Below, one piece after another: positions 36,360 to 45,460 of a stretch of 64,000 nucleotides of DNA. Position 1 is the stretch's first letter. Each line of letters begins with the position of its first letter. Both the position numbers and the translations under genes were made by a program. The stretch is taken from contig CAZRIE010000004.1 of the NCBI GenBank assembly GCA_964600075.1, positions 1-64,000 of the forward strand, written 5' to 3'. This DNA comes from CAZRIE01 sp964600075. GTDB lineage: Bacteria > Bacteroidota > Bacteroidia > Flavobacteriales > Flavobacteriaceae. Under the pieces are notes generated by a model. It was not told the DNA's origin, ran no database searches, and was given only the letters and a program-made list of their open reading frames with translations.

Positions 36360-37637
36360 TTATTTTTCGTGTATTCCTGGGGGATTATTATAATAAATTG
36401 TAAGTCCGTCCTTACCGGCTACAACAATATCTTTACGGTTATCGCCATTTAAATCAGATACACAGAAATAAACTCCCGTACCTTTTCCTTGGCCATAAGC
36501 ACCATAATCAATGATTTGTTTGCTGAAATGGTCACCTGTCCATCGAAAATAGTATAAACCGATAGGTTCATCTCCCCCTGGGTCCTTTCCGTTATGTGCT
36601 TTGTAGCGTTTGCCAGTGATGAGTTCATTTTGGCCATCGTTATCGAGGTCTTCCCATTCCATGGTATGGTATTGGGAATTAAAGGGGTCAATACTGTGTT
36701 TTATCCATTTTGTGTCTTTTGGCTTATTTACTGGCTTCTGCTCAAACCAATGTAGGCCATAATCATGTCCTTGACCAACAATAAGATCGGTCAGGCCATC
36801 GGAGTTGACATCGGTTACCACTATAGGGACACTTGCCGTACCCAACTCAAACTCTTCATGAAAAACCCAGTCATTTTCAAACGGTTTTTCCGGTGCTTCC
36901 AGCCATCCTTTTGGAACAATCAAATCTCCCCTACCATCACCGTTTATGTCGCCAAAACCCAAACCATGGCCATGTTTACCAATGATCCCATGGGCTTCGA
37001 ACCGTCCGGTTCCTTTACCTTGAGAATCAACTACCAACCGGTGGATTATCAAAGAGTCGTTCGGGGTATTGGGTAAAATCTCCAAAACTCCATCCCCATC
37101 CATATCCCATGCCCTTGTTGTCTCAATACTTCCAACATCGGCGATAAGATGTTCGGGCCATTCGTCGGCGTTGCCGGTATTTTCTTTCCAGACCAATTGT
37201 TTTCCGAACCATCCTCCCGTTACGAAATCCATTTTTCCATCTCCATTGACATCTAGAGGGATGGTCGAAAAATGGTCATAGTATTCTCCGTACCGTTTGG
37301 GTTGACCGATAGCGTGCCGTTTAAAATATTGAGGACCTTCATACCAAAATCCACCTGAAACCACATCCAATATCCCATCGTTGTTCACATCGAACACGCC
37401 AACGGACTCATAGTTTTCGGAAGCGATATTTTTTTTTGTGAATTTTATAGAGGCGAGAACGTTAGCTTTTGATTCTTTTTCGGACTGCGCAAAGACTACG
37501 TATCCTGATAAAAAAAATACAATTGCCAAAATTCCATATCGGAAAATCAAGCGCTGTTTTGGAAGCACTAATCGCTCAATGACTATTTGTCCATTAAGAC
37601 AACTCCCTTGAAAAGTTGAAAATTTCACATTTTGCAT
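36360..37637 (-). CDS. FG-GAP/VCBS seven-bladed beta-propeller, exported
   Basis: A 425-residue protein with about seven repeats of the calcium-binding FG-GAP/VCBS pattern, for example FDVNNDGILDVVSGG, LDVNGDGKMDFVTGG, GDINGDGRGDLIV, TDVNSDGLTDLIVG and DLNGDNRKDIVVAG. A hydrophobic stretch (AIVFFLSGYVVFAQ) ends a signal peptide at about residue 51. The 30 residues before it are unusually long, so translation may begin at an internal non-ATG codon. Such propellers bind sugars or act as partner subunits. It sits 41 bp after the cytochrome gene, so it may work with it in the periplasm. Confidence 0.85.
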   Translation of the reverse strand: MQNVKFSTFQGSCLNGQIVIERLVLPKQRLIFRYGILAIVFFLSGYVVFAQSEKESKANVLASIKFTKKNIASENYESVGVFDVNNDGILDVVSGGFWYEGPQYFKRHAIGQPKRYGEYYDHFSTIPLDVNGDGKMDFVTGGWFGKQLVWKENTGNADEWPEHLIADVGSIETTRAWDMDGDGVLEILPNTPNDSLIIHRLVVDSQGKGTGRFEAHGIIGKHGHGLGFGDINGDGRGDLIVPKGWLEAPEKPFENDWVFHEEFELGTASVPIVVTDVNSDGLTDLIVGQGHDYGLHWFEQKPVNKPKDTKWIKHSIDPFNSQYHTMEWEDLDNDGQNELITGKRYKAHNGKDPGGDEPIGLYYFRWTGDHFSKQIIDYGAYGQGKGTGVYFCVSDLNGDNRKDIVVAGKDGLTIYYNNPPGIHEK

Positions 37638-37678
37638 TCTTAAAAATAAGCAATTAGAGGGGTTTTACAAATTGTACT

Positions 37679-40372
37679 TTACTGCCCCGCTTGCGCTTGT
37701 TCCTCACTGGCAAAAATGGCATTGTCAGCATCACCACCAGCAATCATGTAGGCCAACAAATCTTTAACTTCATCCGGTCCCAATCGATTGATAGTACCGA
37801 GAGGCATTAGGGATACCGTTGACATTCTTGTACCGGTCACCTGATCTTTTGGTATGCTACGGATTACATCTGGTGCGTACGGGTTTTGCGAAATCTTATA
37901 GTCATCTCCCTCTTCGCTGATTAATCTCCCCACAACTGAATTGCCATCCTTAAGCGAGAATACCGTGGAATTATACTGGTCCGAAATTACGTCGTTGGGG
38001 TCGATAATCGACTTCATCATATCTTCGGGCGAGAAACGTGTGCCAATTTGAGTCAATTCGGGACCGATATTCTGCCCTTCTCCGCGCATACTATGGCATG
38101 TAATGCAATTCGTTGCCAAAAACATATTTCGCCCCTGTTCAAAATCTCTATTGGTAAGACCGTCGGCCAACAAGGGAGCAATATCCTCTTCGGTCCAATT
38201 CTTTCTGGGGCCTTTAGGCTGTTTGGCTGTGGACACTAAATCGTTTCCTGAACTGCTCAATAAAGAATTACCCGACATTTCGTTGTAAACATCGAATTTT
38301 TTCTTAGAAACGTTAGCAAGGGCATTTTTCCGTGCCTTATCGATGAAACCGATATAACTTCGTCCGGCCTTGAACGAAAAGGCCTTGTAAAACCAATTAA
38401 AATAGCGTTCACGTAGTTCAGGTGTCCACCCTTTTGTAGCATCACTTATAACGGTTCCGTAATAGGTACTTTGAGCAGGCGGCATATTCTTCAATGTTTC
38501 GGCAATGGCCATACCGTATTGAGGGTTTCTCAAAATCAAATCGGAAGCCTCTGTAGCTGTATTAGCCATTACGGATGCGTTTTCACCTTGGGGAGATTCC
38601 AATAACGCAATTGTTTTCGAAACTACAGAAGGTTCGCCTACGTAGACCAATGTTTTGCTAAGTAACTGATTGAGCACATCGGTGTCGGCCGGGTATTGAG
38701 ATGCGAGATAAGCACGAACTTTTCTCTTGGCCCTTGCACTAGGCTTACCTAACCGCGATAGTGTCAGTTCAATGGCCCGTACCAAATCGACTTGCTGACC
38801 TACGCTCAAATTCGCATAATCAATGGCGGTCAGTGAACTTATCAATTTGTTTTGCTGGCCTGCATCACCCTGACGTGCCAAAGCAATAGCCCCATGAATT
38901 TTCTTTACCGCATCCGTTTCTGAATATACTTTTTCTTGCCAAGCCTCTACTGGTTGGTGCTCAATCGCAATACGGGCGGCATATTGTATAAACCTATCTT
39001 TACTATCCAAATAAGGCCACGCAGCTTCGACCGCGCCTTCTTTAGCACCTGAATGATAGGTTTCCAGTTCTTTTCTTATTTTGTTTTCCTCGGTTTGCTG
39101 CAATGCTATACTTTGGTCGGGAGACGGTTCAGGCGCATCCTTGTAATAAACCCGATAGAGATCGGAATCGAGACGCCGTCCTCCTGTCATGAAATACATG
39201 GCACCATCAGGACCGATAACCCCATCGGTAAGTGGCAGCGGTATACCTGAAAGAAATTCTTCTTTGGTACCCGAATAGGAAGAACCTTTAGTTTCGAGCT
39301 CCATTGCATAAATTATTCCGAAGCTCCAATCAAAAGCGAATACGCTATGGCGGTATTTATCGGGAAATCTAGCGTTCATCCCATAAATTACGTTAGTCGG
39401 AGAGCCTTGCCCAATGTTCATCACCGGAGGTAAATTATCGGGATAGGCAGGAGACCATTTTCCATTACCCGTACGCCAGCCGAATTCGGAACCGCTTGTC
39501 ACATGGCAAATGCGTGTAGGCCGGTACCAAGGCATACCCAAGTCCCATTCCATGTCGGAATCGTAAACGAACATATCGCCCAATTCGTTGAAGGCCAAAT
39601 CAAAAGGATTGCGAAAGCCCGCAGAAACCAATTCCCAATTTTTTCCCTCTGGATCAATATGTGCTACCCAACCTCCCGGTGCTCCGCGGTCGTTAGCATG
39701 CCCACGTGGATCTTTTATCTGATAAAAAAGATTGTCATCTTTCCAATTGTTTGGCAATCGATAACTATCCATTTCGGGAAGATCGGTGTGATTTCCCGCT
39801 ATTACATATAACGATTTCCCGTCAGGTGATGGTACGATACTATGGGGCCCGTGTTCTCCTGCACCATTGAGATGTTTAAGCAACGTAATCTTATCATATT
39901 GGTCATCGCCATCGGTGTCTTGCAATCGATAAAGTCCACTTGTCTTTTCAAACTCGTCATTGCCACGATGGTTCACCATAACATACAAACTATTGAATGC
40001 ATACAACAACCCTTGAGCATAACCCATTTGAATTACGGAATCCGCCACCTGTTCCCCCGTTTGAATCTTGAGCTTTTCGACTTTCGGGCTAAGGTCATCA
40101 GCACCTATCGGTGCGACCTCCATACGATAGAGTGCCCCATATTGGTCGGAGGTAATCAAACGGCCCTTATCATCAAAGGTCATAGCTACCCAAGATCCTT
40201 GATCGTTTTCAGCAGGACTATATAGGTGCTCTGCTTGAAAACCTGGCTGTAATTTGAGTTTTGCCAATTTTGGGTCTTGGTTTTCAGCGGTATCCACTTT
40301 CGACACTTTATCGCTGTCACAAGAAACAGCGAAAAGTGTCGAAAGCGCAATCAGTACTATTGCTCTCTTCAT
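37679..40372 (-). CDS. PVC-type c-type cytochrome dehydrogenase lipoprotein
   Basis: An 897-residue lipoprotein (lipobox FAVSC, Cys18). Residues 35-400 form a sugar-dehydrogenase-like beta-propeller (GPHSIVPSPDGKSLYVIAGN, NPFDLAFNELGDMFVYDSDM, DGVIGPDGAMYF). An alpha-helical HEAT-like middle follows (420-700), then a C-terminal heme c domain with CITCH near residue 757 and a possible methionine ligand further on. This is the membrane-bound dehydrogenase/cytochrome arrangement described from Planctomycetes and common in Bacteroidota. It would oxidise a sugar in the periplasm and pass electrons to the respiratory chain. It directly follows susD by 44 bp. Confidence 0.88.
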   Translation of the reverse strand: MKRAIVLIALSTLFAVSCDSDKVSKVDTAENQDPKLAKLKLQPGFQAEHLYSPAENDQGSWVAMTFDDKGRLITSDQYGALYRMEVAPIGADDLSPKVEKLKIQTGEQVADSVIQMGYAQGLLYAFNSLYVMVNHRGNDEFEKTSGLYRLQDTDGDDQYDKITLLKHLNGAGEHGPHSIVPSPDGKSLYVIAGNHTDLPEMDSYRLPNNWKDDNLFYQIKDPRGHANDRGAPGGWVAHIDPEGKNWELVSAGFRNPFDLAFNELGDMFVYDSDMEWDLGMPWYRPTRICHVTSGSEFGWRTGNGKWSPAYPDNLPPVMNIGQGSPTNVIYGMNARFPDKYRHSVFAFDWSFGIIYAMELETKGSSYSGTKEEFLSGIPLPLTDGVIGPDGAMYFMTGGRRLDSDLYRVYYKDAPEPSPDQSIALQQTEENKIRKELETYHSGAKEGAVEAAWPYLDSKDRFIQYAARIAIEHQPVEAWQEKVYSETDAVKKIHGAIALARQGDAGQQNKLISSLTAIDYANLSVGQQVDLVRAIELTLSRLGKPSARAKRKVRAYLASQYPADTDVLNQLLSKTLVYVGEPSVVSKTIALLESPQGENASVMANTATEASDLILRNPQYGMAIAETLKNMPPAQSTYYGTVISDATKGWTPELRERYFNWFYKAFSFKAGRSYIGFIDKARKNALANVSKKKFDVYNEMSGNSLLSSSGNDLVSTAKQPKGPRKNWTEEDIAPLLADGLTNRDFEQGRNMFLATNCITCHSMRGEGQNIGPELTQIGTRFSPEDMMKSIIDPNDVISDQYNSTVFSLKDGNSVVGRLISEEGDDYKISQNPYAPDVIRSIPKDQVTGTRMSTVSLMPLGTINRLGPDEVKDLLAYMIAGGDADNAIFASEEQAQAGQ

Positions 40373-40416
40373 GTATGGGAAGTTTATGTCTATTTTATAA
40401 TTATCCTTTAAAGTTA

Positions 40417-41910
40417 CTAAAAATGAGGTGTAAACTCAGACTCGGAAGCCGGAAGTGCGTAACGCAAACGAATACCGCTAAAGGAATTACCTCTAGGTTC
40501 AGCTCCTACAGGATAATAATAATCATTTGGGGCGGCATTAACCCTGCTTCCAAATGCTGTAATTACGTCAATAGCACGACCCGTTCTTACCAAATCGAAC
40601 CAGCGTTTGTTTTCAAAGGCGAGTTCAACGCGTCTTTCATTGAAAATTGCTTCACCCAAATCTCCGGCAGCAGCTCCCAGACCGGCACGTAAGCGCACCC
40701 TATTAAGGTATTCGGCCGCTTCGCCACCTTTACCTTGCTCCTCCAAGGCTTCCGCTAAGAACAAAAGCACTTCGGCATAGCGATATACCGGAACGTTCGT
40801 ACCGTGGTTGCCATGTAAGGCATGGGGTTCAACATATTTCTTGATAATAGGATATACGCCATCGTTCCAAAAACTTTCACGCAAAGTAACATATTGGATA
40901 GATGCATCTTCCCTTAAATCTCCATCTTCGTAAGCCGCAATAATATCCGGTGTTGGAATATTGTTTCCTTCACCGGTTATGGGCTGCGGATTGCTTGTGC
41001 CGGTTATCAATTCGACCTCATCGGCCTCAATGGGTCGTGGCAAGAAATTATACAAAAAATTTCCTTGCAGTCCTTCGGCACCTTCCCTGTACTGCACTTC
41101 GAATACCGACTCCATATTGTTTTTGTTGTCAGAGTTACCCGAAAATGCATTCTCATAATTGACCATTAATCGATATTCGTTACTGCCAACAACCGCCTTT
41201 AGCAAAGTTTCGGCCTGTGCCCATTGTTGAAGCACAATATGCACATTGGCCAAAAGTGTTTGTGCGGCACCCGAAGTAACCCGACCGGCCTCTTGTGTGG
41301 ACTTAGGGGGCAATAATGGTATAGCGCCCTGTGCATCCGCTACAATTTGAGCATAAAGAACATCCTCCGCAGAAAGTGGCAAAGCAGCACCTTCACGATC
41401 TACAACAGGTTCTAGGTGCATCGGTACCATTCCATACAACTGCACTAGGTCAAAATAGGAAAAGGCTCTTAAAAAGAGGGCTTGCCCCTTTATATTCGCT
41501 TTAGCCGTTTCATCAAAATCCGCCTCGTCAATGCCGATCAAAATCTGATTGGCACGCGCAATAATCGAATATAGTTCACGGTAAACATTTTGGACATGAC
41601 TATTTGAAGTGATACCTCCATCGCTCGGTATGGAGTGATCGGCGATATCCTCTTGGTTTTCTGTCGCTCCAAAGGCAGTATTACGCGCATAATAGGTGTT
41701 GTCGGAACTCATTTCGGTTAGAAAAGGTTTCGACGCATTATACATATTGCGGAGGGGACGGTACGTTGCGTTAATCGCTTGCGTATAATCTTCCTCTGTC
41801 TGAAAGAAGGTGGGAACACTTAACGAATCTTCAGGAAATATCGTAAGCTCTTCTTCACAACTTATTGCGATGAAGCCGAAAAGACCGAGTAGTATGATTA
41901 TTTTTTTCAT
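40417..41910 (-). CDS. SusD/RagB-family glycan-binding lipoprotein 1
   Basis: A 497-residue outer-membrane lipoprotein (lipobox FIAISC, Cys18). SusD-type TPR features appear in AKANIKGQALFLRAFSYFDLVQLYGMVPMHLEP and the C-terminal FNERRVELAFENKRWFDLVRTGRAI. It captures oligosaccharide at the surface and caps the SusC channel. It lies 53 bp after its susC partner. The signal and family hallmarks are complete and there is no truncation. Confidence 0.95.
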   Translation of the reverse strand: MKKIIILLGLFGFIAISCEEELTIFPEDSLSVPTFFQTEEDYTQAINATYRPLRNMYNASKPFLTEMSSDNTYYARNTAFGATENQEDIADHSIPSDGGITSNSHVQNVYRELYSIIARANQILIGIDEADFDETAKANIKGQALFLRAFSYFDLVQLYGMVPMHLEPVVDREGAALPLSAEDVLYAQIVADAQGAIPLLPPKSTQEAGRVTSGAAQTLLANVHIVLQQWAQAETLLKAVVGSNEYRLMVNYENAFSGNSDNKNNMESVFEVQYREGAEGLQGNFLYNFLPRPIEADEVELITGTSNPQPITGEGNNIPTPDIIAAYEDGDLREDASIQYVTLRESFWNDGVYPIIKKYVEPHALHGNHGTNVPVYRYAEVLLFLAEALEEQGKGGEAAEYLNRVRLRAGLGAAAGDLGEAIFNERRVELAFENKRWFDLVRTGRAIDVITAFGSRVNAAPNDYYYPVGAEPRGNSFSGIRLRYALPASESEFTPHF

Positions 41911-41963
41911 TTTTTCAGTTTTATAATTTTGTAGAAAGTGAAATAATTTTTTAGGAGACTGAT

Positions 41964-44900
41964 TTAAAAATTAAGGTTTAATCCAATACTAACAATTCGT
42001 GGTATCGGATATCCTGAAAGATCAACTCCAGAACTTAAATTTCCTCCATCTCCTTGTCCATTATTCTGAGTACTAATCTCAGGGTTAGGTCCGCCCCAGT
42101 ACTTCGTGAATATGTAAACATTTTGAACCGAAGCATAAATACGTGCTGATTTAAAGTATTTCTCCAAGTCTGGAATGGTGAATCCCATAGTGATGTTCCT
42201 AATATTAAAATTGGAAGCGTCAGCTACAAAACGATCATTGATCCAGTCTCTTTCAATACCGGTTACATTACCTCCGCCAACGGTGGTCCCGTAGAAACCT
42301 CTTCCGGGATTCTCAACAGATCGGAACCGGTATTTCACATCTTTCAAAAGATTGAATACCCCGTCTAAGTTCGTGGTACTGAACAAGTGGCGTACCAATA
42401 GTTCGTTACCCTGAGACCCTGTACCAATCACGGAAAAGTCCCAATTACCATAGTTTATTCTATTGGTAATACCATAGGTGAAATCAGGAAACGGATTCCC
42501 CATTATAGCTCTATCATCATTAACACCGCCTCTGGTAATTACGCCATCACCGTTTACATCACGTAATTTAATACTACCTACAGTAGAACGACCGGGTACT
42601 TGCGGCGAACTATCCAAATCTTGCTGATTCAAGTAATTGCCATCGGATAGATGACCATAGAATTGACCGAAGGGTTCACCGACCTTGGTAATATGCCAGC
42701 TGCCAAATACTTGATCTATGCCTTCAGCTAAAGATACTACCTCATTTCGGTTGAACGAAATATTGGCGCTCGTCGTCCATCTAAACTTACCTGTAGTATT
42801 TACGGTATTTAGGGAAAACTCATGGCCCCAGAATTTAATTTCTCCGATGTTATCACTGAAATTGGAAAAGCCGGACTCTCTAGGTACATCAATATTAAAC
42901 AAGAGGTCTGTTGTTTTCTTGGTGTAGTAATCATAGACGAAAGATACTCTATCGTTGAACATGCTCACATCAAGTCCGATGTCAAACTGTTTTGTTGTTT
43001 CCCATCCCAAATTTGGATTGGACAGCGAATTTACCGCAGAACCCGGTGCAAACGTATCGCCGAAAACCGCTGGAACATTATTGTCTATTAAGGCATATTG
43101 TGTATAGTTACCTATATTGTTGTTACCGGTAACTCCCCAACTTCCACGAATTTTTAGCAGGGATAGGTTTTCAGCATTTTCCAAAAATGATTCATCAGAA
43201 GCAATCCAACCGGCGGATACGGACGGGAAGGTACCCCATCTATTCTCCGAACCGAATTTAGAAGACCCATCGCTACGTATCGCTGCGGTAAACAAGTATT
43301 TACCTTTGTAATTGTAGGTAAGTCGAGAAAGGACCGATACCAAGGCGTTCTCTTGCACTTCATCAAAAGTTCCGCCTCTATTGATGTTCGTTGCGCCTTG
43401 AATTACAGGCAGACGATCATCGGCAAAATCCGATGCTGAAAGCACGCTTCGCTCCAAACGAAACTTTTGATAGGTAAACCCACCAAGTATTGAGAAGTTA
43501 TGATTCCCATGAGACTTGGTATAGGTAACAATGTTTTCGTTCAACCAAGAGAACGTATCCCTATTGTCCCATTGAGCTGAATTGTTGGTCGGTATCGGTC
43601 GATTGATTCGAAAGGTCGCATTTGTTGGGCTAAAGAACTTATATTTTGCACGGTAGAATTCAGCGTTCAAACTTGACTTAATACTAAGCCCTTCGATAGG
43701 TTTCCACTCAATATAGGCATTGGACAATAGGTTAAGGTTCTTTGTCTCATCTGTAATCCGTTCTGCGGAATTAAGCCAGTTGGCATAGGCGAAGATGTTT
43801 CCGGTATCCGCAGGAAATCTATTGAATTCCGTTCTAGACCCGTCAGGATTGTAAATAGGCATATTGGGCCATGTGTGCAAGGCATTGAAAAGTATACCTT
43901 GCCCTCTCGTACCATCTGTTCTCGGTACTCTATCGATAACGTAGCTAGGAGCTATATTTAACCCAATCTCTACCTTATCGGATATATCATAAGCTAAGTT
44001 AGCACGTAGTGTATACTGCTGCCAATCAGTACCTAAGACTACCCCTTCTCGATCGGTGAACCCCATAATAACCGAACTCCGAAATTTCTCCGTATTCGAT
44101 GAAATTGATAGGCTGTAAATTGACTGAGGAGCTGTACGAAGCATGGCGCCATACCAATCATTATTCTTACCCTCGTATTGTGACGGATCTTGAAAGATGT
44201 CCGGTACGGGGTCACCCTGATCTTCATAATATTCTTTTTTGAACTGTGCGAATTCAACGGCATCCATCATTTCTAGTCTACCCCTTTCCGGAACAGATTG
44301 TATTCCCGTAGAAACGTTAAAATTTATACTCGTCTTGCCTGCCTGACCTTTCTTCGTGGTAATTAGCACAACCCCGTTTGCTGCTCTAGAACCATATAAT
44401 GAGGTTGAAGCCGCATCTTTAAGTACTGAAATGTCTTCAATTTCAGCAGGATTTAATGTATTTATATTGCCTGCAATGGGAAAACCATCTACAACGTACA
44501 ATGGGTCACTACCACCTGAAACGGATAGCTGGCCCCTAATACGAACATTAATGCCCTCACCAGGCTTACCCGTGGTTTGATTGATTTGCACACCGGCCAA
44601 TTGCCCTTGCAATTTTTGAGCAACCTGTGTTACCGGTATATCCGCAAATTCTGAAAGATCTACGGTCTGAACCGAACCCGTCACCTCTCTTTTTATTTGG
44701 GTACCATAACCCACCAAAACCACTTCGTCAAGTGCAGTGGCATCTTCAGTCATAGTCGCATTGACCTTGCTTTGACCATTAATCGGAATTTCTTGAGTGG
44801 TAAAACCGATATAGGAAAATACGAGTGTTCCATTATTACCATCTACATTAAAACTGTAGTTACCGTCAAAATCCGTTACGGTACCGTTTGTCGTTCCCTT

Positions 44901-45050
44901 TACAACGACATTTACGCCGGGAAGGCCAATTGAATCGTCAGCGGAAATTACCGTACCAGTCACTGTCGTATTCTGGGAATACCCATAACAGGACAGGAAA
45001 AGCATAAAAACAACGCAAATTGTTTTAAACTTTGTTGAGTTTTTTTTCAT
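41964..45050 (-). CDS. SusC/RagA-family TonB-dependent transporter 1
   Basis: A 1028-residue outer-membrane transporter. Signal peptide at 1-25 (ending CYGYSQ), a carboxypeptidase-regulatory-like domain (GLPGVNVVVKGTTNGTVTD), a TonB-box-like segment (DEVVLVGYG), a plug domain (DISVLKDAASTSLYGSRAAN) and a C-terminal barrel ending in the aromatic SIGLNLNF. It imports oligosaccharides. It heads a minus-strand run of 12 genes reaching to 27843. A unique eight-unit operator array and a perfect TAnnTTTG box lie 62-170 bp upstream. Confidence 0.96.
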   Translation of the reverse strand: MKKNSTKFKTICVVFMLFLSCYGYSQNTTVTGTVISADDSIGLPGVNVVVKGTTNGTVTDFDGNYSFNVDGNNGTLVFSYIGFTTQEIPINGQSKVNATMTEDATALDEVVLVGYGTQIKREVTGSVQTVDLSEFADIPVTQVAQKLQGQLAGVQINQTTGKPGEGINVRIRGQLSVSGGSDPLYVVDGFPIAGNINTLNPAEIEDISVLKDAASTSLYGSRAANGVVLITTKKGQAGKTSINFNVSTGIQSVPERGRLEMMDAVEFAQFKKEYYEDQGDPVPDIFQDPSQYEGKNNDWYGAMLRTAPQSIYSLSISSNTEKFRSSVIMGFTDREGVVLGTDWQQYTLRANLAYDISDKVEIGLNIAPSYVIDRVPRTDGTRGQGILFNALHTWPNMPIYNPDGSRTEFNRFPADTGNIFAYANWLNSAERITDETKNLNLLSNAYIEWKPIEGLSIKSSLNAEFYRAKYKFFSPTNATFRINRPIPTNNSAQWDNRDTFSWLNENIVTYTKSHGNHNFSILGGFTYQKFRLERSVLSASDFADDRLPVIQGATNINRGGTFDEVQENALVSVLSRLTYNYKGKYLFTAAIRSDGSSKFGSENRWGTFPSVSAGWIASDESFLENAENLSLLKIRGSWGVTGNNNIGNYTQYALIDNNVPAVFGDTFAPGSAVNSLSNPNLGWETTKQFDIGLDVSMFNDRVSFVYDYYTKKTTDLLFNIDVPRESGFSNFSDNIGEIKFWGHEFSLNTVNTTGKFRWTTSANISFNRNEVVSLAEGIDQVFGSWHITKVGEPFGQFYGHLSDGNYLNQQDLDSSPQVPGRSTVGSIKLRDVNGDGVITRGGVNDDRAIMGNPFPDFTYGITNRINYGNWDFSVIGTGSQGNELLVRHLFSTTNLDGVFNLLKDVKYRFRSVENPGRGFYGTTVGGGNVTGIERDWINDRFVADASNFNIRNITMGFTIPDLEKYFKSARIYASVQNVYIFTKYWGGPNPEISTQNNGQGDGGNLSSGVDLSGYPIPRIVSIGLNLNF

Positions 45051-45084
45051 AATCGTACTTATTAGTTAGTTAGAGATTTTTGCC

Positions 45085-45106
45085 AATCGAAAAAAAATAT
45101 TCGATT
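45085..45106. promoter_or_regulatory. 7-bp inverted repeat in the susC1 leader
   Basis: AATCGAA (45085-45091) and TTCGATT (45100-45106) form a perfect inverted repeat between the -7 box and the susC1 start. It may be an operator or an mRNA hairpin; there is no T-run typical of termination. Confidence 0.35.
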
Positions 45107-45111
45107 ATGAT

Positions 45112-45220
45112 CAAAAGTATCTTACGAAAACTACTTCGCCGTCCTGTGGTGACCTGCGGTGTCCTGTTGTGTCCTGCAGTGTCCTGTGGTGTCCTGTAGT
45201 GTCCTGTGGTATGCTGTGCT
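45112..45220 (-). promoter_or_regulatory. susC1 promoter with eight tandem 10-bp operator units
   Basis: Eight head-to-tail 10-mers fill 45141-45220 on the plus strand: GTCCTGTGGT, GACCTGCGGT, GTCCTGTTGT, GTCCTGCAGT, GTCCTGTGGT, GTCCTGTAGT, GTCCTGTGGT and the diverged ATGCTGTGCT. The proximal unit ends 21 bp from a perfect -7 box, TACTTTTG in gene sense (45112-45119). All units share the CAGGAY core seen at the other promoters. No TTG -33 element is evident, so the repeats probably carry the activating contacts. The rest of 45221-45460 shows nothing recognised. Confidence 0.85.
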
Positions 45221-45460
45221 ACCGATAAAAAACAGGTTGTTTTCTAAAAAGCATGCTAATGAGAAGGTGAATTATTTATTCAGGTTCTTAAATTTTTATT
45301 CCGAATACAAAATGGCAATTTTCCTAGCAAATAAGAATCTTTGGCTAGCAGCTATACCTATGAAGAAAAATAACTGATTTCAATAAGATAAAAAAATCAA
45401 GGACAAAGACCAAAAAAACAGAGAAGGCCATATATGTTCTAAATTTTTTTTTAATGGTTT

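Noticed and set aside
45141..45220. CRISPR-like array
   Set aside because: The units are 10 bp with no spacers and no cas genes nearby; the position at a promoter fits an operator.
45159..45377. 72-aa plus-strand ORF across the 10-bp repeats
   Set aside because: It is a translation of the tandem operator units (repetitive Cys/Val/Leu pattern) and runs against susC1; there is no protein family or leader.
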